Positions 1 to 10,526 of a stretch of 64,000 nucleotides of DNA are shown one piece after another. Positions within the stretch are counted from its first letter, which is position 1, and each line of letters starts with the position of its first letter. Origin of the DNA: Limonium bicolor (taxonomy: Eukaryota; Streptophyta; Magnoliopsida; Caryophyllales; Plumbaginaceae); assembly GCA_023374045.1 (NCBI GenBank), contig CM041778.1, positions 364,596,831 through 364,660,830 of the forward strand. The letters are read 5' to 3'. The notes under the pieces were generated by a model that had not been told where the DNA came from, made no database searches, and saw only the letters and a list, made by a program, of their open reading frames with translations. A program made the translations under genes and the position numbers.

Positions 1-1152
1 CATCCCCATCTTGGAAAGAGTAGCCAAAGCGAGATAGCTCATTGGTTGAGCTGGGATGGAGTAAGCATCTTCCAGAGAAATCTCATGATATTTGAGCACC
101 TTCGTCAGTCAAAACGGATAAGAAATCGAAGGCTTGGAGCTGTTAATGATAGTTCTCAGATGGGAAATGATTATCCTAGGAAGAGAGAGTTGTATCTTGC
201 TATCAAGGCACCACATAACCGCAAGATCTACTGGTGTAACTTTGTCCCTCATGTCAGACCGTGGAAGAAAACATTGATAGGTAATCATATGTAATAGACG
301 GGGCAAGATTACCAAATCCCTCTGTGGGTAGTGCTTGAGTCTAGAACTCACGCGAGACAGGGCAAAGTGATCGACTACCTCGGTACGGGGCGCTACATCA
401 ATTTTCTGTGGATTGAATTCAGCCAGTCCATCTAGGGGAACTTCTAACATCATAGCACGCCATGCAGGTGAGATAATCATTTTCTTGCCAGCAACTTCAG
501 TCTTGAATTCAAATGGAGATACAAATTCCATGTTTTGAATGAACGGAAACAGAAATTTGGTGTAATACACAGTCTCAGACTTAAACAATTTATCCCAACC
601 TTGGAAACGCAAGACATCTCCTAAAGACTCTAAAGAGTTATTCTCTGGCCAGTCACAGTCTATCAGCTTACCAGAAACAATGTCCGATTCGAGTAGGGCA
701 CGACCGAAGACAGGCTTATGAGGGTAAGCTCGAGTTGGATTTTGTGATCGTTCAAGATTGTAAGCCTTTGCCTTAGCTATGGACAGAGGTTTGCCCACAG
801 TCTTCTTGCACTTCGAAGAGCGAGATTGTTGAGCAGGAGAATCTGCGACCTTACGCTTTGAAGACGGTGCAGGGGTATACCCAGTTGTAGACGGCGCTTT
901 CTTGGAGCGATCTCGTAGTCCTCGTCTGGTAGTAGTCGTAGGTGGAGATTGGAGGTCCTCTTCTGTTGGGGTTGCCGAGGAAGCACTGTCACTGAGGATC
1001 GTTGCTTCAACATTAGGGTTTGGAGAGTCTTCATCGGGAGAGGGTTTTGAGGTAGAATCGGGAATGGGTTGCGAAACTTCTTGTTCAGTTGGCTTCTCCA
1101 TAGCTAGTGGGCCAACATTTTCGTCAACAAGCAGATGTTCGAAGGAATCCAT
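1..1152 (-). pseudogene. Env-like / putative plant transposon-domain protein, one internal stop, runs off the window
   Basis: The frame starts at an ATG at 1152. It is open for 347 codons to a TGA at 109-111 and then stays open in the same frame to the window edge, so it is one longer gene with a single nonsense codon. The first ~110 residues are Ser/Thr/Pro-rich and acidic, followed by basic patches (SKRK, KCKK). From about residue 150 it resembles the folded domain found in plant 'envelope-like' and 'putative plant transposon protein' entries (landmark FQGWDKLF). No membrane segment or signal peptide is visible. It lies downstream of copia-1 pol on the same strand, where Sireviruses carry an env-like gene. 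The upstream 100 bp is pyrimidine-rich with CTCTCT runs, like a plant 5' UTR or a splice acceptor region. It could instead belong to an Athila-type tail (see 1550-1860). Family assignment is by memory of motif shape. Confidence 0.55.
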
Positions 1153-2253
1153 AGCCAGAAGGTACGAAAATCCGAGTTCGGTTCGAGACAGAGAGAGTTG
1201 ACAGGAAGGAGAATTGCGTTTGAAAATCAGAGAGAGTAGTGAGTGAGAGAAAATGAAGAAAGTATATCAAACGTCTTTAGCAACAGTGAGAGATGATACC
1301 ATTTTCTTCCCCTTATTATTTTTTATTTTTTAAAAAATGGAGCGAAGTGAATGTAAGAGACTGTTACTAAACATACTACCTCAGTTCCAGACTGAGTTTC
1401 ACACAATACAATGTACCACAATAAGTTAAGTAGTTGAGTGTGGTATCCAAGGAGATCAAATAATACATCTTATCAAATTGAGATAGTTTACTCTCCGTGG
1501 TTCATAGATATATGCACATATATAGTGGCACGCTTGTATTATAGAAAGATTTCCTCCTTTCTTTCACTTTCCATTGAATCGACAAGGGGCGAGAAGTACA
1601 ATCTTATTCCACTGAACCTTTCATCGCCACAGATTCATACTCACAGTTTGGTTTTTTTTAAAGCTTCCCCCTTTGGGATTTTTACATATTACAAACAGGG
1701 ACTCGACTTTTACTCCTTATCTTTGTAGCAGCGTTGGGTCAACTTGCCCAGAGTAGTTGCCCTTAGGAAGTTAGGTGATAAGGCACCCTTAATGACTTAA
1801 TGGCCAGATAAGAGAGGCCAATTCTGTTTCCTCCTTTTTTTTAATTAAAGCGTTGAGTATCAAACTGTGAGTAGCAGAATCTCTTGTCTTGTTCATACCA
1901 CCATTATATCCTTCAAATCAAGTTCATTTCATGAATACAAGCATGACACTGTATGTATACTTATGATCCATGTTAAACATCGGAGCGTAAATTTAATTCC
2001 CAAAGTATTCAGGCGTATTTCTGTTGTGATCTCATAAAATAAATAGCTACTTGGACAAACACAAAACTAATGAATCACAGAATATGGTAATTGATCATGT
2101 AAAGACTCATTAAGAACTGTGATAACCATGTTATGAAACAGATGTAACCATTCCCAACACTAAAAACAAAGAGATGAAAAAGAATTAGACCAACCTTAGT
2201 TTAAAACTGAAATCGTCAAACTGTTGAAAGGGAAAAAGAAAGAAAAAAAACTC
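1153..2253 (-). other. Non-coding spacer between copia-1 pol and the env-like frame
   Basis: No convincing coding frame is present. The block at about 1550-1860 is clearly related to the non-coding tail of the Athila element at 14780-15090. Shared stretches include CGACAAGGGG, a TATTCCA-type stretch and the sequence around GTAGC-GTTGGGTC. A small hairpin at 1774-1787 (GGTG, loop ATAAGG, CACC) has a counterpart at 15017-15032. Confidence 0.6.
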
Positions 2254-5200
2254 TCACTTAGTGTCAACCATGCCAATCTCAAACCTAAGTTTCTCGAAGA
2301 TCTCTCTTGGTAGAGGCTTGGTAAAAATGTCAGCTAACTACTTTTCTGTTGAACAGTGAAGTAGAATGACGGTACCGTGTTCAACATGATCTCGAATAAA
2401 ATGATGACGAATATCTATATGTTTAGACCGTGAGTGATGAACAGGATTCTTTGTAAGCTCAATGGTACTTGTGTTGTCACAATAGATTGGGACGGGTATA
2501 AAATATAAGGCGTAGTCTTCAAGTTGCCTATATAACCACAAGATTTGTGCGCAACACACAGCAGCAGCTACATATTCAGCCTCAGTTGTGGACAGAGCAA
2601 CAGACGCTTGTTTCCTAGACGACCATGCTATCAGATTGGATCCAAAGAACTGCGCAGTACCCGTGGTGCTCTTTCTATCAGTAAGAGAGCCTCCAAAATC
2701 AGCATCCGTGTACGCAGCAAGAGTAGGCAGTGATTCTGCAGTGTATAATAAGCCAAGTGATGATGTCCCTTGAAGATAACGGAAGATGCGTTTCACGGCC
2801 TTGACATGTGGTACTTTTGGATGAGCCTGAAACTGTGCACAGAAACAGACACTTTGCATTATATCTGGTCTACTAGCTGTAAGATAGAGCAGTGAACCAA
2901 TCATTCCTCTATAAACCGTGGGATCCGTGGACTCTGCATCAGGCTCCAGACCTAGTTTGAGAGTGGTAGACATTGGCGTAAGCATGGGCTTGCTCTCATG
3001 GAATTTATATTTGGTTAACAGCTCAAGTGTGTATTTTGTCTGACTGATGAACGTTCCATCTGCTGTCTGCATAATTTGGAGTCCTAGAAAGAAAGTGAGC
3101 TCACCCATGTTACTCATTTGAAATTCTTTGGTCATCATAGAAGCGAAACCTTGTGTCAGACTGAACTGGTAGAGCCAAACACAATGTCATCTACATAGAT
3201 CTGTACTAACAGCTTGTCTGCCCCGTTTTCTTTGATGAACAACGTGCGATCCACCTTTCCTCGTACAAAATTTTGCTGTATATGAAAGGATGTTAGCCGC
3301 TCATACCATGCCCTCGGCGCTTGCTTAAGACCATATAGGGCTTTCTTCAATCAAAACACATAATCAGGTTTCTCTAGATCAACAAAACCGGGAGGCTGAG
3401 AGACGTATACTTCTTCTTTGAGATTTCCATTTAAGAACGCACACTTCACATCCATTTGATAAAGAGTGAATTTGTGTAATGTAGCAAAAGAAATGAGAAG
3501 TCGGATAGCTTCAAGACGAGCGACTGGAGCATAGGTCTCATCAAAATCCAAACCTTCTTGTTGATTGTAACCTTTTGCTACCAGTCGTGCTTTGTTCCTG
3601 GAAATGTGTCCTTCTGAATCAAGCTTATTCCTATAGACCCACTTGGTTCCAATAATGTTTTGATCTTTTGGTTTAACAACAAGTTCCCACACAACATTTC
3701 TTACAAACTCATTCAGCTCCTCATGCATGGCATTAATCCAGCTTTCATCCTCCAATACTTCTTTCACAGTTTTAGGTTTTGTTGTGGAAACAAAACCAGA
3801 GAAGGCGCAGAAGTTTTGCGTGGTAGATCGAGTTCTCACTCCTGTGTTCAAGTCTGATAGAATATTTGTAATTTCTATGCCTGGAGCATTCCTAGCCATC
3901 AAACGATGAGGTGCCTCTGTTGTCAGTCTTTGAGAAGCATTAGTGTTGGTTGGTACAGTCGAGAGCTGTTCTGAGTTCGGAACTGATGGAGGTGGTGTCT
4001 CAGTTTGAGTCAGTTCTTCCTCTGAATCCGCTCCCGAACTATTATCAAGGGATACAACTCCATCCTTAGCCTGAAACAGATCCTCGATTACACCTTGACT
4101 TGACCTTCCTCCAAAATTGTTCTCATCAAACTTAACATTTGTGGATTCTTCTACCACAAGAGTTCGTTTGTTGAAAACCCGATATGCCTTGCTTTTCATA
4201 GCGTAACCAAGGAAAAATCCAATGTCACTCCTCTTATTGAACTTTCCCAATTGATTTTTCCCATTATTTTGTATATAACATGTGCAGCCAAACACTCTAA
4301 GGTGTGTAATAGAAGGTTTACGAGCTTTGAACAATTCGTAAGGAGTCTTGAGCAATATGGGTCGAATAAGAGCTCTGTTGAGTATGTAGCAAGCGGTATT
4401 GATAGCTTCTCCCTAAAAGCTAGATGAAAGCCCACTGCTGTTCAGCATAGTACGTTCCATCTCCTGAAGAGTCCTATTCTTACGTTCTACAACACCATTT
4501 TGCTGGGGTGTTCTGGCTGCAGAGTGAGTGTGGGTTATTCCAGTATCAGTACAGAACTGAGACATTCTCTAATTAAGGAATTCCGTTCCTTGGTCAGTGC
4601 GTATGCACTTTACCTTACTCTCAGTTTGAGTCTGAAGTTGTAAGATCAGGTTTTTGATTTCATTAAAAGCCTGATCCTTGTGATGAAGCAGAGTAGTCCA
4701 AGTATACCTTGAGTAATCATCGACAACCACCAAAACGTATCTCTTTCCAAACTTGCTTTGTATCCTCATAGGCCCCATTAAATCCATGTGTAGTAGGTCT
4801 AGAATTTTAGTGCTACTAACCACACCCTTAGATTTGTGTGAAACGTGTGTAAGCTTGTTCAAAGCGCAATCTTGACAAATTGTGCTGTGATCAAGTCTTC
4901 TCTGGTAGTCCATTTACTAAACTTTTCGTCCTGAGTTTATTGATTAACGATGATGTGCATGCCCAAGTCTTCGATGCCACAGCAACGCATCCTCTTCGTT
5001 GACCATGAGACATGATAGATCACTCTGATCACTAACATCTACCATGTAGAGATTACCTACTCTACAACCTTGGAGCAAAACTTCCTGTGTTGCCTTGTTA
5101 CGTATCTGAAAACCGTTAGAATCAAACACAACCTCGGATGGACCCTTATCACAAACTTGTGAAACACTAAGTAGATCATGACTGAGGCCTTCCACAAGAC

Positions 5201-5372
5201 TAACTTTATCAATGCAGTGTTCTTTTCCAATCGTGCCAATTCCGATTATTCTACCTTTCCCGTTGTTGCCAAAAGTTACTTTTCCTCCTCGTTGTTCAAC
5301 AAGAGTGTTGAACTTCCCTCTATCACCACTCATATGTCTTGAGCAACCGCTATCCATCAGCCACCAATTGTC
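2254..5372 (-). pseudogene. pol: Ty1-copia pol (protease, integrase, reverse transcriptase, RNase H) of copia-1
   Basis: Domains in minus-strand order: aspartic protease WLMDSGCSRHMSG near 5370; GAG-pre-integrase LLWHRRLGHAH near 4960; integrase with CQDC, a DLMGPM block and DQGTEFLN (4569-4913), then a PQQNGVVERKNR block near 4480; reverse transcriptase with [20 protein letters not shown] and the catalytic YVDD box (near 3175-3185); RNase H with AYTDADFGG, TEAEYVAA and a final ADIFTKPL block ending at a TGA at 2254. The domain order PR-INT-RT-RH defines Ty1-copia. The frame is broken by several stops and shifts (for example TGA near 3350 and a stop at 2338), so the copy is dead. The style of gag and pol suggests a Sirevirus. 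Confidence 0.9.
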
Positions 5373-5405
5373 ATATTGTGTAGCGGATAGTGCCTATGAG
5401 CAAGC

Positions 5406-7150
5406 AATTACTTGTTAGTCTTAGGTACCCAAACTTGTCTGATTATGGTTTTCTTTCGATACGAGGAATTGTCTTTGATTTGGTCAGTTCTAGACGGAGA
5501 ATAGATTTTGGATGTACGAGTGATACGTCTAGAATTTAAAGCTCTACAGAAACCTATACTATGACCATGCTTATGACAAAACTGACAGAAGTACTTAGTC
5601 CTAGTGTTTTGAGGACTAGGAGTTTTGCATATGTTTGATGAATATGAAGTTTCTATCCTTTTCTTTCCAATCAACATATGTGTTAGATCGGCTTTACCAA
5701 TGTACCAGACTGGATTCCGATGAGAATATATTTCTTTTTCTCTCAAGATTCCTGACAGCTTGTTTTTCAAAGTCTCATTTTCTCTTTTCGAATTTTCACA
5801 ACCTTCCTGAAGAGACCTAAACTCAGTCTGTGCCCATTCAGGTAAACACTCAATCCTTTCTACCAAGGGTTTTACGAACTTTATTTGAGGAATTTTTTTA
5901 ACTTAGTTTTCCATGATAGGTTCCTTAGGCACCTCTAATTTAGATAACTTAGATTCAAGCAGTTTGATTTTAACAACAACAATAGTTAGCAAGTTAAAGA
6001 TCTCTTTCTTAGACAAGGAATTGAAAGCACTTTCTATGAGTTCAGGACTTACCTCATCTGCCTCAAGAACCTTCTTCCAGTCTTCACTAGCCATCATGCA
6101 AAAGTCCTTGTCTGATGCTGCGCTTACGTCTTCATCTTCTTCGACCACAGCCGTCATACACACCTCGGTTGTTTCTTCAGTTTCTGAGTCTGTATCCGAG
6201 ACGTCTTGCCCCCATGCTGCAGCTGCTGCTTCTGTAAATTTCTTGACTTTGTCATGGAAATTTTCCATCGGCGTTAGTGTGCAATCCTTGACCACATGTC
6301 CTGGTTTATTGCACCTAAAGCAGATAATCTGGTCTTTCTTGAATCTGGTTTTATCAAACCTAGATCCCGACACTCGCTTTCCTCCGAATATTTTCCTAAT
6401 CCCGTTGGCAATCATGGTAATCTCCTCATCCTCATCCGTATTCTCACTTTCCTTCTCTTTTTCATTTGATACTTTCTTGGCCTTCAGTGCCAGGTCCTTG
6501 TTCACCCCTGGAATTGCCAGTTCCCCTCTCATCTTTCCCTCGTAAACGGTCAATTATGAACCCATCTCTTCAAAGTACAATTTTCACAAATCCTTTGTGG
6601 TCTCCAACAATGTGGCGAAGTTCAACCAGTCTTTATCGAGACTATCTAGAAATCTCTCATTCACCACATCATTGTCAAGAACTACCCCGACAGTCTTGAG
6701 CTCGCATAAAATCTTGTCAAACCTCTCAAGTGTCTCAGATATAGTCTCACCGTCTGACATCTTGAAGTTATCAAGTTGTCTTTTAAGCTGCTTTCCTTTA
6801 GCCTTTTTAACCGAATCAGTTCCAGCATATGCGGTTTTAAGGAATTCCCATACCTCTTTAGCGGTGCATAATCCCAACACCTTCTGTTGGTCTGAGTCTG
6901 ACAATGATGACATTATGATCCTTCGTGCTTGTGTGTTCTTACTGATCATCTTGTTGTCGTTTTCACTCCAGCTAGCCTTAGATTTCTCCTTGGTAACTCC
7001 GTTATCCTCGAACTTGGGTTTTAGGTCGCCATCAGTAACTACGTCCCATAATTGTAGATCGATGGATATCAGTTGATCTTCCATCTGTTCACACCAGCTG
7101 GTGTAGTTGAACTTCGTCAACTTTGGAGGTTTAACGTTGTAGGAATTCAT
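5406..7150 (-). pseudogene. gag: Copia-1 gag with two zinc knuckles
   Basis: The start is the ATG at 7150, 45 bases downstream of the PBS. The first ~190 residues form a UBN2/copia gag domain (FNYTSWCEQMEDQL, later EVWEFLKTAY). In the same frame follow two stops (near 6584 and 6553), a CCHC knuckle CFRCNKPGHVVKDC near 6310-6350, an acidic stretch, another stop at 5903, and a second knuckle CQFCHKHGHSIGFC near 5540-5580. The frame ends with QVWVPKTNK before the protease. Long gags with a second knuckle and this ending are typical of Sireviruses. Protein role: capsid and RNA packaging. Confidence 0.85.
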
Positions 7151-7194
7151 CTCGATCTACCCTGAAGAAGTTTCTTCGAAGTGAGGGTAACCTT

Positions 7195-7206
7195 GCTCTG
7201 ATACCA
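7195..7206 (-). promoter_or_regulatory. Primer binding site (initiator tRNA-Met type) of copia-1
   Basis: On the minus strand this reads TGGTATCAGAGC. It sits two bases inside the LTR-like copy that starts at 7209, the normal spacing of a PBS from the LTR end. The gag ATG follows at 7150. Confidence 0.85.
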
Positions 7207-7208
7207 CT

Positions 7209-7403
7209 TGTAAGCATGAGATCGACAGATGCACGTAAAAGCCCACATATCTAGGAAGCCCAATGAGGCCCAACAACTAAGCGGGGTTCCATCCTAAAAC
7301 CAATTGGCAATAGGTGGAGTAGCCCTCTTAATTATTAAGTACTCACAAGGTTCTTCCTTTTCCGATGTGGTTTTCTATAGCTCACACGTGCAATGCATTA
7401 ACA
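7209..7403 (-). repeat. TRIM LTR, copy A (also abuts copia-1 PBS)
   Basis: 195 bp, starting TGTAAGCATGAG and ending GCATTAACA on the plus strand. It differs from copy B at five sites. Confidence 0.88.
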
Positions 7404-7544
7404 TTCTCCCCCTCACGTGTGAGCTCCTCCCCCTATTGATCTCAACTACCGCCACTCTGCACGTCAACATTTTGACTTCCACCACTGTGGCTCACCCAGA
7501 GTTTCCACGATAGCCCAGGCCGAACCTTCGGCTCTGATACCACT

Positions 7545-7739
7545 TGTAAGCATGAGATCGACAGATGCACGTAAAAGCCCACATATCTAGGAAGCCCAAT
7601 GAGGCCCAACAACTAAGCAGGGTTCCATCCTAAAACCAATTGTCAATAGGTGGAGTAGCTCTCTTAATTATTAAGTACTCACAAGGTTCTTCCTTTTCCG
7701 ATGTAGTTTTCTACAGCTCACACGTGCAATGCATTAACA
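7545..7739 (-). repeat. TRIM LTR, copy B
   Basis: 195 bp, the same ends as copy A. It is the 5' LTR of the TRIM in minus-strand sense and interrupts copia-2 gag. Confidence 0.88.
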
Positions 7740-7897
7740 TACTCTCCATGTGTTATCACCCTCCACATTCATGGATCGTCAGGCTTGATAAGAAACCCCA
7801 TCTTGTTCTTCCAGTGAGTGTACTTGTCTCCATTGAAGAGTGGTGGTCGATTCGGTGCAGAACCTTCTCCTGCTGCTAGAATGCTTGCATGAGACAT
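7740..7897 (-). pseudogene. gag: Copia-2 (SIRE-like) gag, N-terminal fragment
   Basis: ATG at 7897, 43 codons downstream to a TGA at 7769-7771, then gag-like sequence to the TRIM boundary. The motif NRPPLFNGDKYTHWKNKM is the typical start of SIRE/Sirevirus gag. The rest of the element is absent here because the TRIM/copia-1 unit is inserted directly after it. It probably resumes beyond the left edge. Confidence 0.75.
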
Positions 7898-7939
7898 CTT
7901 GATCGTCTTCCAAAGCAGTTATCTTTCAAGAAGAGACCC

Positions 7940-7951
7940 GCTCTGATACCA
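7940..7951 (-). promoter_or_regulatory. Primer binding site of copia-2
   Basis: Minus strand TGGTATCAGAGC, two bases from the LTR end at 7954 and 43 bases before the gag ATG. Confidence 0.85.
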
Positions 7952-7953
7952 AT

Positions 7954-9088
7954 TGAAACTCACAAGCGTTTCTAATGTGTGCCCAACGTGTCGTGGATGT
8001 ATCGTGGACTCTTAATAAAAATTGATAAACGAGAGAACTTTTAAACTTGAAAACACATTTCGATTGAGAATTTACACACACGAAATTCACTCAACCTCCC
8101 TTGCCCCACACACAGACTCCCGGGACAGTTTCAACTTTACCCCTAAAGTCGTCAACCCTCTCCTGACTATCGGCCTACGGTTCACCGACCGTTCCCCGAC
8201 CTGTCATCCTATTAAATACCCAATTTATTGATACTCTAACCTAGTCCTCCCTAGCTCACCAACTCTCTAGCACTTACACACACTTCTTAGTCTGATCCAC
8301 ACTTGCCCAGATTATCTCTATCTTTTCTCTCGTACAGGGCTTGTTTTACAAGGAACATTAATGCCCCTATTTATACAAGTTAGTTGAGATGCCAACTAAC
8401 AACCTAGGAGTTTGTAGACTTTAAGACTAGAATACTCATTCTTCTACAAATATAATATCCGCACCCTACTGTAGATTTTCGTCCAACTTGATCTGGAGCC
8501 ACCAGCACACACGTTGCCTTGTGAATGGGCAAGTTGGCGGCGCGTCTCCCAAGTGGTCAGTCACCACTTGCACACTTCAACTTGACTGAACTTGTCTGCT
8601 CATCAATGCTCATAAATGCTCTCTTCTGAAGTATTACGGCTATGTAATGATGTTCATCAATAACCTTTGTTTATCTTGTTATCTTGCACATTAATGAGAT
8701 ACACCTTTTGTCGTGTGTTTGTCATGAGCAAGTTGCTTGTGTGGTTGTGAATAATCTTAGTGAGTTTTTCGACGTTGCTAACTCCGTTTGGTCCTTGTTC
8801 AATTTCTGATGAAAGAGATATGTGATGGTGTGGTTCTTGACTTCTTGTGTCTTGCTAGAAGTTCTTCGGAGATCTCGCCGACAGGTGCCCGATTGGTAGA
8901 GCACATGTCGTGGATTGAGCGCGCTTGCAACCTTGCGTGCTAAGCCACTCATGACTTAAGTGCGCTTGCAACCATGCGTGCTAAGCCACTTATTCACCTG
9001 TCTATCTGAAATAATGAATCTTGACAAACGCATTAGATAGACAACACAAGGTTTGCTATCATCAAAACTAAAGGATCGTGTCTTTACA
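7954..9088 (-). repeat. 5' LTR of copia-2 (Sirevirus-like), 1135 bp
   Basis: The inner end next to the PBS is firm (plus strand TGAAACTC...). The outer end is placed at the CA at 9087-9088, because sequence homologous to the gypsy G LTR resumes directly after it. The minus-strand outer portion contains TTTTGATGATAGCAAACC, a motif typical of Sirevirus LTR starts. Two ~40-bp tandem units, each with GCGCTTGCAACC and GCGTGCTAAGCCACT, lie at about 8918-8991. The 3' LTR is outside the window. Confidence 0.7.
8368..8375 (-). promoter_or_regulatory. TATA box of copia-2 LTR
   Basis: Minus strand TTGTATAAATAGGGG, a near-ideal plant TATA context inside the LTR, about 415 bases from its inner end. Confidence 0.55.
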
Positions 9089-9303
9089 GTAAATTGTCTT
9101 AGGTTTTGTTTCTGTTCGCCTTGGTCTTTTTCTGTAAATTTTGTCGTGTCCAGACTTGTGTATGCTTGGTATCTGTTATAAGCATGCTCATCTAATGAAG
9201 TTTATCACGTGCTGAGCTATAGTTTGGCTCACCCCTATTTCCGACTGATTTGGAGTTTTAGCTTTTGTTTGGAGATTCGGCCGCTACTTTCAGTATTGCT
9301 TTT
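9089..9303 (+). repeat. Gypsy G 5' LTR, left fragment
   Basis: Closely matches 41853-42060 in the 3' LTR of G. It shares GTCTTAGGTTTTGTTTCTG-like, GCTGAGCTATAGTTTGGCTC and GATTCGGCCGCTACTTTCAG. It is cut on the left by copia-2 and on the right by the LARD, and resumes at 39931. Confidence 0.85.
9299..9303 (+). repeat. LARD target-site duplication, left copy (CTTTT)
   Basis: CTTTT here equals CTTTT at 39926-39930. Removing the LARD and one copy rebuilds the G LTR as seen at 42050-42070. Confidence 0.92.
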
Positions 9304-10526
9304 TGAAATACCCCAAACTTAAATATAGAGATTAAAATTATTTTAATAGGTATTCAAGGGCCTAATAATGCCTAAGTAATATTGGTAAGGAAAATAAATC
9401 CAAAAGAAATGAAGAAAACACTTAAAAAGTGAAAAACGCTAAATAAGCGTTATATAACCATAGGAGGTACGATACCTCAGTTAGAGTATCATGTGGATTC
9501 CTAAGGCTTGATAATGTCTAAATAATATATGGGAACAATTCTCGAAGAAAACGGATCCATAAAATGGATTAAAACTATAAACGAATCTTAAAGCGTGTTT
9601 TTCGAGGAAACCGGGAAAACGTGACTTTAAGCGGGTTAAATAGACTCGTAACAACTTTGGTCAACCAAATAGTCATTAATAAACATTAATGAAGGTCTAG
9701 AACAATAAATCAATATTAAACGAGAAAATAGTAAAACTGTAAAAAACGGGGGTAGTTGTGGGGTGTAAACCGTAATAAGAACAAACTAATGTGTCCCATA
9801 AAATCTGTAGGATGTTGTGTGGGTGGCCGATTTGCCCCCTCTCTCTCACTTATATTAATTCTTTCTTATTCACTACAAGACAAATAATAAAATAAGCAAA
9901 AAGTAAAAAGTAAGAAAGTACATTACCTCACTTGTGAGACTCTCTCTCCTTACCATTCTCTTCTTCCACCGTACTCCCTCCTCTCTCTGATTTCTCTTCT
10001 TCCCCAAAGCAGCTCCAATGGCGATTTGAGCTCACCCATAGAAGCTCCATCTTCTCTCCTTTGTTGAACACTCAATACTTGTCTAAAAATCATAAAATTG
10101 GTATCGTTGGAATCCTCTTGTAAATGAGAACAATCCCCGCTGTTCAAAAATTGAAAGTACCCACTTTCATCTCCATGGGTATTCCTCATTTGAAGGTTTG
10201 GAACCACCACTGGAAGCCTCACCTTCATCTTGTTGGTTTGAGGTTAAAAGAAATCCGAAAATCTCTCATTTCTAGCTCCTATTTGCATTATAAGAACTCC
10301 TAAAATGTGAGCTCTTGTCCCTTGTTGTTCCAGCTGTTTTGGCTTCTTCTTGGAGCTGGAAATGTTACCCTCTTGATAGTCAAGAACTCTATCTAGTGAG
10401 TGAAAGGTAAAGTCACTCCTAAACCCTAAATATATGTTCATAAGTTCTAAGGTAAATTTCTAGGGTTTAAGTGTTAAATTAGATACTCATTAGTGTCTTG
10501 GATATGGGCTGTAGCATTGCCTAATT
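9304..10526 (+). repeat. LARD 5' LTR, left part
   Basis: Collinear with 35812-37050. It is interrupted after GCATTGCCTAATT by element H and resumes at 27240. No gene is present; the small frames on the minus strand (9950-10441) recur in the 3' LTR with changes and lack known domains. Confidence 0.9.
10522..10526 (+). repeat. Element H target-site duplication, left copy (TAATT)
   Basis: TAATT matches 27235-27239. The uninterrupted sequence GCCTAATTGATGAACC is seen in the other LARD LTR near 37050. Confidence 0.93.

Larger units (their letters stand above)
7209..7739 (-). mobile_element. TRIM element joined directly to copia-1
   Basis: Two 195-bp direct repeats (7209-7403 and 7545-7739), each TG...CA on both strands, flank a 141-bp interior. 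They differ at five positions by my alignment. On the minus strand the interior begins two bases after the right-hand repeat with TGGTATCAGAGC (7531-7542) and ends with a purine tract GAGGGGGAGAA (7404-7414) against the left-hand repeat. Size, PBS, PPT and lack of any coding frame fit terminal-repeat retrotransposons in miniature. Unusually, the left-hand repeat is immediately followed by a second identical PBS and a full copia gag-pol, so it also acts as the 5' LTR of copia-1. Confidence 0.85.

Noticed and set aside
5913..6545. 210-codon plus-strand frame
   Set aside because: It is the antisense of copia-1 gag, which has clear zinc-knuckle and gag motifs on the minus strand. The Ser/Leu-rich product is a mirror effect.
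7297..7880. Plus-strand frames of 69 and 79 codons with the same start (MxIGGVALLIIKYSQ)
   Set aside because: They are identical only because they lie in the two copies of the TRIM LTR; no protein role is likely.
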